From Extibacter muris (GTDB taxonomy: Bacteria; Bacillota; Clostridia; Lachnospirales; Lachnospiraceae), in assembly GCF_004345005.1 (NCBI RefSeq), contig NZ_SMMX01000004.1, positions 62,001 to 126,000 of the forward strand: a DNA stretch of 64,000 bases, written 5' to 3'. Numbering within the stretch: the stretch's first letter is position 1; each line of letters starts with the position of its first letter. The notes under the pieces were generated by a model, which ran no database searches, was not told the origin of the DNA, and saw nothing but the letters and a program-made list of their open reading frames with translations. Both the position numbers and the translations under genes were made by a program. Shown here piece after piece: positions 17,937 through 25,661 of the stretch.

Positions 17937-18632
17937 ATGCTGAAAGAGAAGCTGGAACAGGTAGAGGCCAGAATCCAGAAGGCCTGTGACAGGGCAGGGA
18001 GGGACCGCGGCGAGGTGACGCTTATAGCGGTGAGCAAGACAAAGCCCGCAGAGACGCTGAGAGAGGCCTATGACCTCGGTGTCCGCGTGTTTGGAGAGAA
18101 CAAGGTGCAGGAACTGGTGGATAAATATGAGGCGCTGCCGGATGATATCAGCTGGCATATGATCGGGCACTTGCAGCGGAACAAAGTAAAATACGTGATT
18201 GATAAAGCAGAGCTGATTCATTCTGTCGATTCTCTGAGACTTGCTGAAACAATTGAAAAAGAAGCGAAAAAAAATAACATTACCGTAAATATACTGATAG
18301 AAGTAAATGTTGCGAGAGAAGAGAGCAAATTTGGTGTGATGCCTGAAGAATTAGAAGAAATTGTAGAGAAAATTGCAGGATTTCCTCACCTTAACGTAAA
18401 GGGCCTCATGACGATTGCTCCGAACGTTGAAAATCCTGAGGAAAACCGGGCTGTTTTCGCCCGTTTGCGCAAATTATCTGTTGACATTGCCAGCAAAAAC
18501 GTTGATAATATGAATATGAGTATACTTTCCATGGGTATGACCAATGACTATGAAATTGCAATTGAAGAAGGGGCCACCATGGTACGTGTGGGAACCGGTA
18601 TATTCGGTGAGCGCAATTACGCTCAAGTATAA
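17937..18632 (+). CDS. YggS/PLPBP family PLP-binding protein
   Basis: This gene encodes about 231 residues from ATG 17937, preferred over GTG 17928 and ATG 17931 because of the GAGG at 17923-17926. The PLP-lysine motif is LIAVSKTKPAETLREAY. The family signature FGENKVQEL and C-terminal MGMTNDYEIAIEEGATMVRV with GTGIFGERNY are all present. It helps vitamin B6 homeostasis. The usual place directly upstream of sepF is conserved. Confidence 0.95.
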   Translation: MLKEKLEQVEARIQKACDRAGRDRGEVTLIAVSKTKPAETLREAYDLGVRVFGENKVQELVDKYEALPDDISWHMIGHLQRNKVKYVIDKAELIHSVDSLRLAETIEKEAKKNNITVNILIEVNVAREESKFGVMPEELEEIVEKIAGFPHLNVKGLMTIAPNVENPEENRAVFARLRKLSVDIASKNVDNMNMSILSMGMTNDYEIAIEEGATMVRVGTGIFGERNYAQV

Positions 18633-18655
18633 CGTAAGATAGGAGATTTTTTATA

Positions 18656-19204
18656 ATGGGAGTATTAGATAAGTTTCTGGACATCATGAAGCTGAGTGAT
18701 GATGATGATTACGATGATGATGATTTCTTCGATGATGACTACGATGATGACGATTACGAAGAGACGCCAAAGAGAAGTTTCTTCCGGAAAGAAAAGGATT
18801 ACGACGACGAGGAAGAAGATGATTACGAACTTCCGGCCAGAACATCTTCCAAGTCATCCCGTTCTAATAATAAAGTAACACCGATGCGCCAGCCCGCAAG
18901 GAGAAGCGGGGTAAGCATGGAGGTATGTGTCATCAAGCCTACTTCTGTCGATGATGCCAGGGAGATTACGGAGACCCTGCTGTCAGGCAGGACAATCATT
19001 CTGAATCTTGAGGGGTTGGATTTGGAAGTGGCTCAGAGGATTATCGATTTCACGTCAGGAGCTACGTTTGCCATCAACGGCAATCTTCAGAAGATATCCA
19101 ACTACATATTCCTCGTGACACCTACCAATGTAGATATCTCAGGGGATTTGCAGGATCTGCTGAATACGTCTTTTGACGCGTCATCCATGAGGTCAAGGTT
19201 TTAG
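18656..19204 (+). CDS. sepF: cell division protein SepF
   Basis: This 182-residue protein has the N-terminal membrane-targeting helix MGVLDKFLDIMKLSD. A long linker almost entirely of Asp, Tyr and Glu follows (about residues 15-60), encoded by runs of GATGAT triplets. The globular SepF domain comes last (VCVIKPTSVDDAREITETLL, FTSGATFAINGNLQKIS). SepF bundles and anchors FtsZ. The repetitive acidic linker is unusually long and could vary in length by slippage. Confidence 0.95.
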   Translation: MGVLDKFLDIMKLSDDDDYDDDDFFDDDYDDDDYEETPKRSFFRKEKDYDDEEEDDYELPARTSSKSSRSNNKVTPMRQPARRSGVSMEVCVIKPTSVDDAREITETLLSGRTIILNLEGLDLEVAQRIIDFTSGATFAINGNLQKISNYIFLVTPTNVDISGDLQDLLNTSFDASSMRSRF

Positions 19205-19212
19205 GACAGGTT

Positions 19213-19968
19213 ATGAATAAGGAAGAGCAGTTGTTACAGAAAAGGCTGGCCGAGCTGTCGGACAAGGCCTTTACACGCGGTATTGTTACATTTTCTGATT
19301 TTCTTAATTTGAATGAGTTGAATATACTGCATACGTCACCGAAGGATATGTTTCCTGCTCGTTACGAGACATATGGTGGTTATGATTTGTCAGAGCGTCA
19401 GATGGTTGCATTTCTACCTGATGCTCTTTATTATGAATATGCCTATCCGGTCGCTGTCATTGAAATCAGCCCGGTCAACAGGAAGTTCGCCGAGGAGCTG
19501 ACCCATCGGGATTATCTCGGGGCGCTCATGAATCTTGGGATAGAACGCTGTAAGCTGGGGGACATTATCGTAGACGGCGGCCGTGCTTTGCTGTTTGCAA
19601 AGGAAGAGCTGGCTGCCTATATTGCGGGTGAGCTGACAAGGATCCGTCAAACGACCGTTCAGGCAAAACAGTGTACCGAGGCGAGATTCAGATATGAGCC
19701 CAGATATGAAGAGGTGAAAGGGACTGTACCATCCATACGGCTGGACACGGTGCTGTCTGTTGCATATCCTCTGTCGAGGAGCAGGCTGGCTGCCTATATC
19801 AAAGGAGGCAAGGTATTTGTAAACGGCAGGCTGATTACGAGCAATGGCTGTCAGATCAAGGAATCAGACCGTATATCCATACGGGGGATGGGGAGGCTTA
19901 CTTACGAAGGTATCCTTACCCAGACGAAAAAAGGCCGGTATATGATAGCTGTTCGCAAATATATATAG
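19213..19968 (+). CDS. YlmH-type S4-domain RNA-binding protein
   Basis: This 251-residue protein has the N-terminal YlmH region (FLNLNELNIL, GGYDLSERQMVAFLP). A C-terminal S4 domain (about residues 178-240) contains RLDTVLSVAYPLSRSR and KVFVNGRLITSNGCQIKESD. YlmH family members bind ribosomal RNA or stalled large subunits. It is encoded between sepF and lspA, nine bases after sepF. Confidence 0.92.
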   Translation: MNKEEQLLQKRLAELSDKAFTRGIVTFSDFLNLNELNILHTSPKDMFPARYETYGGYDLSERQMVAFLPDALYYEYAYPVAVIEISPVNRKFAEELTHRDYLGALMNLGIERCKLGDIIVDGGRALLFAKEELAAYIAGELTRIRQTTVQAKQCTEARFRYEPRYEEVKGTVPSIRLDTVLSVAYPLSRSRLAAYIKGGKVFVNGRLITSNGCQIKESDRISIRGMGRLTYEGILTQTKKGRYMIAVRKYI

Positions 19969-19987
19969 AGAGATGGCATAAGGAAGA

Positions 19988-20515
19988 ATGGACAATAACA
20001 ATATGAAAGAAGCAAACAGAACAAAGCATTACGCTGTGGCTGTCATCGCGGCTGCAGCCGGGGTGCTGCTGGATCAGTTCACAAAATATCTGGCAATCAC
20101 AAAGCTGAAAGGCGAGGAACCATATATACTCCTGAAGGGCGTGTTCCAGTTTGAATATCTGGAGAACAGAGGCGCTGCCTTCGGGCTGTTCCAGGACCAG
20201 AGAATCTTCTTTTTTATCAGCGTGGCGGTCATATGTGCAGTCGTCATATGGTTCTACGTAAAAGTTCCTATGGAGCGGCGGTTCCTGCCTCTTCGTATCT
20301 GTGCGGTCATGATAGTGGCAGGCGCGTTCGGCAACTGTATCGACAGGGTGCGGCTCAACTATGTAGTTGATTTCTTCTATTTCAAGCTGATAGATTTTCC
20401 TATATTCAACGTGGCCGACATCTATGTGACCGTATCGACATTTGCGTTAGTCGTACTTCTGTTCTTTTATTATAAGGAGGAAGATTTTGAGCGAATTTTT
20501 CACCGTCGAAAATGA
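19988..20515 (+). CDS. lspA: lipoprotein signal peptidase (signal peptidase II)
   Basis: This 175-residue protein has four transmembrane helices. The LspA boxes are visible: LLDQFTKYLAITKL, NRGAAFGLFQ, and the catalytic aspartates in GNCIDRVRLNYVVDFF and FNVADIYVT. It removes signal peptides from prolipoproteins, such as the D,D-carboxypeptidase and LysM protein in this window. It overlaps rluD. Confidence 0.97.
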   Translation: MDNNNMKEANRTKHYAVAVIAAAAGVLLDQFTKYLAITKLKGEEPYILLKGVFQFEYLENRGAAFGLFQDQRIFFFISVAVICAVVIWFYVKVPMERRFLPLRICAVMIVAGAFGNCIDRVRLNYVVDFFYFKLIDFPIFNVADIYVTVSTFALVVLLFFYYKEEDFERIFHRRK

Positions 20516-21401
20516 GGAGGGAGACCGGATAGACCGTTACCTTGCTGAAGAGCTTGCGGACAGGTCTCGTTCCTATATACAGAAGCTGATCAAGGACAAC
20601 CATATACTAGTGAACAACAAGCCTGTAAAAGCCAATTACAGGCTTTCTTGCGGTGATATGATAGAGGTCAGCGTGCCCTCTGCCAAAGATCTTGACATTC
20701 TTCCGGAGGATATCCCGCTTGATATCCTGTACGAGGATGCGGATATCATCGTCATAAACAAGCCGAAGCAGATGGTCGTGCACCCTGCGCCGGGACATTA
20801 CTGCGGTACGCTCGTCAATGCGCTCATGTTCCACTGCGGACAGGAGCTTTCTGGCATCAACGGCATGATGCGCCCAGGTATCGTGCATCGGATAGATATG
20901 GATACGACGGGGGCGCTGATCGTGTGCAAGAATGACGTGGCACACCAGTCGCTTTCAGAGCAGCTGAAGGAACACAGCATACGCCGTATCTATGAGGCGA
21001 TCGTGCACGGTGGTTTCAAGGAAGGCAGCGGTACCATCGACGCTCCGATCGGAAGGCACCCTACAGACCGCAAGAAGATGAGCACCCATGCAAAAAACGG
21101 CAGAAGGGCTGTGACGCACTATAAGGTGCTGGAGCGCTTTGGAGAATATAGTTATATTCAGTGTGAACTGGAAACAGGCCGGACTCATCAGATCCGTGTC
21201 CATATGTCGAGCATCGGGCACCCCCTCGTCGGCGACATGGTGTACGGACCGCGGAAATGTCCTTTTTCAGGCTTGCAGGGACAGACGCTGCATGCTAAGA
21301 CGCTTGGGATCATGCATCCGCGCACCGGCGAGTATCTGGAAGTAGAAGCGCCCCTTCCACAATATTTTGTGGGATTGTTAGATCGGCTAAGGGATATTTA
21401 G
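20487..21401 (+). CDS. RluA/RluD-family pseudouridine synthase
   Basis: This gene encodes 304 residues from a TTG at 20487, set by the strong AAGGAGG site at 20474-20480 within lspA. An N-terminal S4 domain (about 12-75) contains RSYIQKLIKDNHILVNNK. The catalytic core has VHRIDMDTTGALIVCKN, where the aspartate of HRID is catalytic, and ETGRTHQIRVHM. It modifies uridines in 23S rRNA. The lspA-rluD pairing is conserved. Confidence 0.95.
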   Translation: MSEFFTVENEEGDRIDRYLAEELADRSRSYIQKLIKDNHILVNNKPVKANYRLSCGDMIEVSVPSAKDLDILPEDIPLDILYEDADIIVINKPKQMVVHPAPGHYCGTLVNALMFHCGQELSGINGMMRPGIVHRIDMDTTGALIVCKNDVAHQSLSEQLKEHSIRRIYEAIVHGGFKEGSGTIDAPIGRHPTDRKKMSTHAKNGRRAVTHYKVLERFGEYSYIQCELETGRTHQIRVHMSSIGHPLVGDMVYGPRKCPFSGLQGQTLHAKTLGIMHPRTGEYLEVEAPLPQYFVGLLDRLRDI

Positions 21402-21481
21402 TGCAATATTTTCGGAAAATTGTGTACTTTTGAGATGTATTGTTATATAATATAGGCATACTTACGAAGGAGTGTGATTGC

Positions 21482-22129
21482 ATGGCTGAAAAGACTAATA
21501 CAATTATTACGATAGGAAGGCAGTTCGGAAGCGCAGGGCGCGAAATCGGCTATAAGGTCGCGAAAGACCTGGGAATTAAACTCTATGATAAGGAGATGCT
21601 GGACAGAGCGGCAAAAGAGAGCGGCATATGCCAGGAGCTCTTTGAGACACATGATGAGAAACCGACCAACAGTTTCCTGTATTCGCTCGTTATGGATACG
21701 TATTCTCTTGGATATTCCAGCGGGAGCTATACAGATATGCCTATCAACCACAAGGTATTTCTGGCACAGTTCGACGCGATCAAGAAGATAGCTGACGAAG
21801 GTCCCTGCATTCTCGTGGGCAGATGTGCAGACTATGCGCTCCAGGAATATGAAAACGTTCTAACCGTATTTATCCATGCCAGCCTGGATGCACGTATAAG
21901 GCGTATCGCGCGTATTTATGAGCTGACGGATGCAAAGGCGAAAGACATGTGCCAGAAGACGGATAAGAAGCGCGCGAGCTACTATAACTACTACACGAAC
22001 AAGAAATGGGCGGACGCGGAAAGCTATAATATATGTCTCGACAGTTCCGTGCTCGGTATCGAAGGTACTGCCGAGGCCATCAAGAGCCTGGTAGAACTGA
22101 AAGAAAAAGGACTGGACAGGAAACTTTAA
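21482..22129 (+). CDS. cytidylate kinase-like family protein
   Basis: This gene encodes 215 residues from ATG 21482, with GAAGGAG just upstream. A P-loop variant TIGRQFGSAGREIGYKVA lies at the N-terminus. LYDKEMLDRAAKESGI and VGRCADYALQEYENV follow, all typical of the cytidylate-kinase-like family of Clostridia. It is not the housekeeping Cmk, and the true substrate is unknown. Confidence 0.88.
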   Translation: MAEKTNTIITIGRQFGSAGREIGYKVAKDLGIKLYDKEMLDRAAKESGICQELFETHDEKPTNSFLYSLVMDTYSLGYSSGSYTDMPINHKVFLAQFDAIKKIADEGPCILVGRCADYALQEYENVLTVFIHASLDARIRRIARIYELTDAKAKDMCQKTDKKRASYYNYYTNKKWADAESYNICLDSSVLGIEGTAEAIKSLVELKEKGLDRKL

Positions 22130-22155
22130 ACGGACTGGTTATGCATAGAATAAAC

Positions 22156-22188
22156 AGAGGGAGGGAAGCAGGATGCTTCCCTCCCTCT
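22156..22188. terminator. very strong hairpin between convergent genes
   Basis: Two perfect 15-base arms (AGAGGGAGGGAAGCA and its complement) with a three-base loop lie between the convergent kinase and ttcA-like genes. The - strand exit is followed by a T-rich TGTTTATT. It probably serves as terminator for both genes. Confidence 0.8.
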
Positions 22189-22227
22189 GCCATCATATAG
22201 TAAAATCTGCCGGACTGTGTAGAGATG

Positions 22228-22962
22228 TCATCTTATATGCGGGATGCGCTCCGGCCATCCTTTTATATCGCCGTTTAAGATTGCGGTAAACATCCGCTGC
22301 TTTGCCCCGGGGTGTTCTTCGTTCAGCTGTTTTACAAGCTCTTTCGCATACTGCCGTTTCGTATATCCATCTATCGGACATCGGCTCGTCACCACCGGCA
22401 GGTCATATTTGTTTTTAAATCCTATGATGTCCGCTTCGTCCACGAACATGACCGGCCGTATGACAGTCAGATCCATACGGTCCAGATATGTCCGGGGTGA
22501 AAAGGAGTAGAATCTCCCTTCAAATAGAAGAGAGAGCAGCATCGTCTCTATAATGTCATCCTTATGGTGTGCATAGGCCACCTTGTTGCAGCCCATCTCT
22601 TTGACAGCCTGGTTCAGTGCCCCCTTCCGCATTTTGGCGCAGAGGGAGCAAGGGTTGCTTTCTTTGCGTTCCTCAAAAAGAATATGAGCAATATCTGTCT
22701 TGACGATATGATAGGGGACATCGAGATTTTCACAAAGCCTGATGACGGGAGTGAAATCGCATTCACTGTATCCAAGGTCTACCGTTACCGCGCTCAGTTC
22801 AAACTTCTTCGGATAAAACCGTCTGAGCCCGTGCAGCGCATACAGTAAAGACAGGCTGTCCTTGCCGCCGGATATGCCCACTGCGATATGGTCCCCTTCC
22901 TCGATCATGGCGTACTCCTCGACCGCCTTTCTCGTATAGCTCAACAATTGCTGCAGTTTCAT
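22228..22962 (-). CDS. TtcA-family tRNA thiolation-like protein (PP-loop ATPase)
   Basis: This 244-residue protein has the PP-loop GISGGKDSLSLLYAL (residues about 29-43). The paired cysteines PCSLCAKMRKGAL can hold an iron-sulfur cluster, and SRCPIDGYTKRQY lies near the end. TtcA proteins thiolate cytidine 32 in tRNA, and close relatives use other substrates. It is transcribed opposite to its neighbours with its start facing the decay zone at 23000. Confidence 0.88.
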   Translation of the reverse strand: MKLQQLLSYTRKAVEEYAMIEEGDHIAVGISGGKDSLSLLYALHGLRRFYPKKFELSAVTVDLGYSECDFTPVIRLCENLDVPYHIVKTDIAHILFEERKESNPCSLCAKMRKGALNQAVKEMGCNKVAYAHHKDDIIETMLLSLLFEGRFYSFSPRTYLDRMDLTVIRPVMFVDEADIIGFKNKYDLPVVTSRCPIDGYTKRQYAKELVKQLNEEHPGAKQRMFTAILNGDIKGWPERIPHIR

Positions 22963-23098
22963 ATGTCAATAGTTCCTTTCTGTTTATCTCTTTGCCGGCA
23001 TTTCTTCCGTACCTGCTTATATTATATTATTTCCGGAGATATTACAAGCTTGATTCTTGCGAAGGCAACGAGCCAAGTGGACATGCCTGCCTGTCCAT

Positions 23099-23127
23099 TT
23101 GACTCAGGATGTGTTATCATGTAAAAT
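23099..23127 (+). promoter_or_regulatory. sigma-A-type promoter ahead of the response-regulator pseudogene
   Basis: TTGACT and TAAAAT are separated by exactly 17 bases, 17 bases upstream of the first in-frame ATG at 23144. It is a good match to the vegetative consensus and may still transcribe the decayed genes downstream. Confidence 0.65.
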
Positions 23128-23143
23128 GGAACGAGAAGTTGAT

Positions 23144-23505
23144 ATGATGGAGAAAACGAATATTTTAATCGTAGAAGATGACAAGGCGATTGCGGATGCG
23201 GTTGCCTATACGCTGGAACAGGAAGAATTCCGGCTGATACATGCCGGCAGCATGTCACAGGCGCTGCCATATCTTGGCTTCCTGACTGCCTGTGACGAAG
23301 AGGCCAATATCGTCATGGGGCTGGATATCGGAGCGGATGATTACATCGTGAAGCCCTTCCGGGTACGGGAGCTCATATCACGTATACGCAGCGTATTGCG
23401 GCGTTATGACGGCCGGCAGGACAGCGGCCTGTGTCCGTCTACCATGCAGGAGATATCAAGGTTCTTACGGCAGAAGGCAAAGTATACTGCGGCGGAGAAG
23501 ATATT
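23144..23505 (+). pseudogene. OmpR-type response regulator, internally deleted and frameshifted
   Basis: The receiver domain begins normally ([20 protein letters not shown]) and ends normally ([19 protein letters not shown]), retaining the conserved lysine. About 35 central residues are missing, including the phospho-acceptor aspartate. After about 23420 the reading frame changes, and [15 protein letters not shown] in the new frame looks like the first strands of the winged-helix output domain, which is then cut off. The protein cannot be a working regulator. A vegetative promoter at 23099 still precedes it. Confidence 0.75.
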
Positions 23506-23747
23506 GAGGATGTGGAGAAGCTGAAAGCGGCGCCCGGACCTGAAGCTCCCGAACCCAAAGATGAGGTCCGTACTGTCGAGATTGCGGTATTTGGCGCCGG
23601 AGCAGGCGGTCTTGCGGCAGCAATCGAAGCAAAGGAAGGCGGAGCGGATGTAATCCTTATAGAAAAGCAGGGTATCACAGGTGGCTCTACTGCCCGCTCA
23701 GGAGGGAAACTTCTGGGAGCAGGGACGAAATGGCAGAAGAAACAAGG
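23506..23747 (+). pseudogene. FAD-binding fragment of a fumarate-reductase-like flavoprotein (BaiJ-like)
   Basis: About 80 residues remain, beginning after the regulator remnant. The FAD motif is AVFGAGAGGLAAAIEAKEGG, and the next flavin-contact motif is IEKQGITGGSTARSGG. This is the N-terminal part of the FAD-dependent fumarate-reductase or steroid-dehydrogenase flavoprotein family to which BaiJ and BaiP belong. The remainder, about 450 residues, is gone; the sequence runs out of frame straight into a CoA-transferase fragment. Assignment to BaiJ rests mainly on the neighbours. Confidence 0.6.
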
Positions 23748-24287
23748 CATCTTCCACGGACTGGCAACAAGGACTCCCAGGCCGCCTTATTCAGCTTCTA
23801 TACGTGCAAAGACGGGGGGACCATCTTCATCGGTATGAACGGATATGGACCGGTCCACCGTGGATATCCGATTATCGGCCTGCCAAAGCCAGGTGACGGT
23901 GACCCGGAGATAGACCAGATCATCTCAGGATGGATGGCAGATACAGACCTTGGACAGAGGCTGGAGGCCGCTATGGAGAAGTTCGTGTCCGAGCATACGG
24001 TCGATGAAGTGGAAAAGATAATGCTGGAAAACCAGATTCCATGCCAGAAAGTATACTCCCTCAAGGATTGCTCCGAAGATCCGCAGTGGAAGGCAAGAGA
24101 AGTATTTGCCGAATGGGATGACCCTATGATGGGCAAGGTCAAAGGACTTGGCATCGTGAACAAGTCGGCGTCCTTTGACTAGAAGCAGACTTACGATATC
24201 TACAAGCTGGAACAATTGTTCCCGCATTACCGGGAGGGATTCACAGAGCACTGGAAGAGGGAAGAATACGATTATGAATATGAGACG
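23748..24287 (+). pseudogene. bile-acid CoA-transferase fragment (BaiF/BaiK type)
   Basis: The fragment starts at PRTGNKDSQAALFSFYTCKD and continues through PIIGLPKPGDGDPE, KFVSEHTVDEVEKIM, PCQKVYSLKDCSEDPQWKAR and EWDDPMMGKVKGLG. From memory these segments align closely with the C-terminal third of BaiF, a type III CoA-transferase that moves CoA between bile acids. The N-terminal half with the catalytic aspartate is absent. An in-frame TAG at 24180 interrupts it. About 35 further codons in the same frame (KLEQLFPHYREGFTEHWKRE) may be its original tail. Confidence 0.75.
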
Positions 24288-24497
24288 AACCATCGCGCAG
24301 TCTACCTCGGCTGCCAGCGGGCAATCAAGATATTTCTGGAGCAGGGCACGACTGCAAATATCGTGAACGTCGCTTCTGCCGCATCGATAAGAGGGCTGAA
24401 AGGCGGCGCGACCTACGTCATGACCAAGCATGCCGTGCTCGGCATCACGCGCAATATCTCCGCCAGCTTCTTTGAACGGGGCATCCGCTGTTATTGA
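24288..24497 (+). pseudogene. short-chain dehydrogenase fragment (BaiL-like)
   Basis: Seventy residues keep the middle of an SDR: VYLGCQRAIKIFLEQG, IVNVASAASIRGLKGGATYV and the catalytic YxxxK in TYVMTKHAVLGITRN. The N-terminal NAD-binding TGxxxGIG motif and the C-terminus are missing, and the frame ends at a TGA. It follows the CoA-transferase fragment in the same frame, an order of flavoprotein, CoA-transferase and SDR that matches a baiJ-baiK-baiL cluster. Confidence 0.65.
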
Positions 24498-24596
24498 CAG
24501 TGATTTCATGGTTTTTGTCCGCGCGAACGTTACTTATTGGAACAAATCATAAACCAATCAGGTTGTAATATACAGTGCGTTTATCCAATGTCATAA

Positions 24597-24638
24597 TGTG
24601 CTAAATGTTAAAGTTATATCAATCAAAGTTTTAGCACA
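24597..24638 (+). promoter_or_regulatory. inverted repeat in the baiA leader
   Basis: Nine-base perfect arms TGTGCTAAA (24597-24605) and TTTAGCACA (24630-24638) are separated by 24 AT-rich bases and lie 34 bases upstream of the baiA ATG. It could be an operator or an RNA hairpin controlling baiA. A possible -10 (TAATAT, 24566-24571) lies just upstream. No proof of function can be seen. Confidence 0.45.
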
Positions 24639-24672
24639 CAAAAGGCTAATCAGAAGAAAGGAAGGAAAATTC

Positions 24673-25422
24673 ATGAATCTTGTACAAGACAAAATCACAG
24701 TTATTACAGGTGGAACCAGAGGCATTGGATTCTCAGCAGCAAAGATATTCATTGATAACGGGGCAAAGGTATCCATATTCGGTGAGACACAGGAGGAGGT
24801 CGACACGGCACTGGCGGAGTTGAAAGAACTCTATCCGGAAGAAGAAGTGTTTGGCTTCGCTCCGGACCTCACATCACGGGATGAGGTTATGGCAGCGGTC
24901 GGTGCAGTGGTTGAAAAATACGGCAGGCTTGATGTCATGATCAACAATGCCGGGATTACGATGAATACTGTATTTTCAAGAGTGACAGAGGAAGCGTTCA
25001 AGCATATAATGGATATCAATGTTGTCGGCGTGTTCAATGGAGCATGGGCCGCTTACCAGTGCATGAAAGAAGCAAAACAGGGCGTCATCATCAATACGGC
25101 TTCTGTTACCGGCATCTATGGATCCTTGTCTGGAATTGGCTATCCGACGAGCAAGGCAGGGGTTATCGGCCTGACGCACGGCCTGGGACGAGAGATTATC
25201 CGCAAGAATATCCGTGTCGTCGGCGTTGCTCCTGGTGTCGTGGACACGGACATGACAAAAGGGCTTCCACCGGAAATATTGGATGACTACCTGAAATCAT
25301 TCCCGATGAAGCGTATGCTGAAGCCGGAAGAGATTGCCAATGTGTATCTTTTCCTCGCGTCAGACCTGGCCAACGGAATTACCGCCACGACAATCAGCGT
25401 GGATGGCGCCTACAGGCCATAA
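24673..25422 (+). CDS. baiA: bile acid 3-alpha-hydroxysteroid dehydrogenase BaiA
   Basis: This 249-residue protein matches BaiA length exactly. The start ATG 24673 follows GAAAGGAAGG; the longer frame from 24598 would begin inside the leader repeat. The classical SDR motifs are TGGTRGIGFSAAK (NAD(H) binding), NNAGI, and the catalytic Ser-Tyr-Lys in ASVTGIYGSLSGIGYPTSK. The segment GETQEEVDTALAELKELYPE and the ending ISVDGAYRP are, from memory, near-identical to C. scindens BaiA1/BaiA3. The enzyme oxidises and re-reduces the 3-hydroxyl of bile acid-CoA esters in 7-alpha-dehydroxylation. All its immediate upstream partners are fragments, while this gene is intact. Confidence 0.9.
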   Translation: MNLVQDKITVITGGTRGIGFSAAKIFIDNGAKVSIFGETQEEVDTALAELKELYPEEEVFGFAPDLTSRDEVMAAVGAVVEKYGRLDVMINNAGITMNTVFSRVTEEAFKHIMDINVVGVFNGAWAAYQCMKEAKQGVIINTASVTGIYGSLSGIGYPTSKAGVIGLTHGLGREIIRKNIRVVGVAPGVVDTDMTKGLPPEILDDYLKSFPMKRMLKPEEIANVYLFLASDLANGITATTISVDGAYRP

Positions 25423-25472
25423 TGGACATAATTGATAATGTAAGCTACATATGATTCGTTCATATTTATAAG

Positions 25473-25527
25473 AAGAGCAGGTCTGGAAGATTCGACGGTT
25501 ATATCACGCGAACCCCAGCCTGCTCTA
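25473..25527 (+). terminator. hairpin downstream of baiA
   Basis: Arms AGAGCAGG and CCTGCTCT, extending imperfectly inward (TCTGG with CCCAG), lie about 50 bases after the baiA stop. The loop is about 28 bases and no T-run follows, so termination strength is doubtful. Confidence 0.35.
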
Positions 25528-25660
25528 CAACCGGATGCTGATGTGTGAAATCCTGAAGTCCTCGAGGCGGAAAACGGACAGGAAGCTTTGATTTCATCGG
25601 CTACAGCAGGGAAGAGTTTGCCGCTATGGGGAACAGGATGTCGGCCGTGAAAGTCTTAAA
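25505..25660 (+). pseudogene. receiver-domain remnant, multiply frameshifted
   Basis: Short pieces in three frames read together as part of a response-regulator receiver: NRMLMCEILKSS, then EVLEAENGQEAL, then FDFIGYSREEFAAMGNRM. EVLEAENGQEAL is a typical second strand and helix of a receiver. No frame is open for more than about 40 codons. The region looks like the residue of a signalling gene; the parent gene cannot be named. Confidence 0.4.
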
Positions 25661-25661
25661 A

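Noticed and set aside
18690-18780. Reading the GATGAT run in sepF as a non-coding microsatellite
   Set aside because: It is in frame within a complete SepF protein with both conserved domains.
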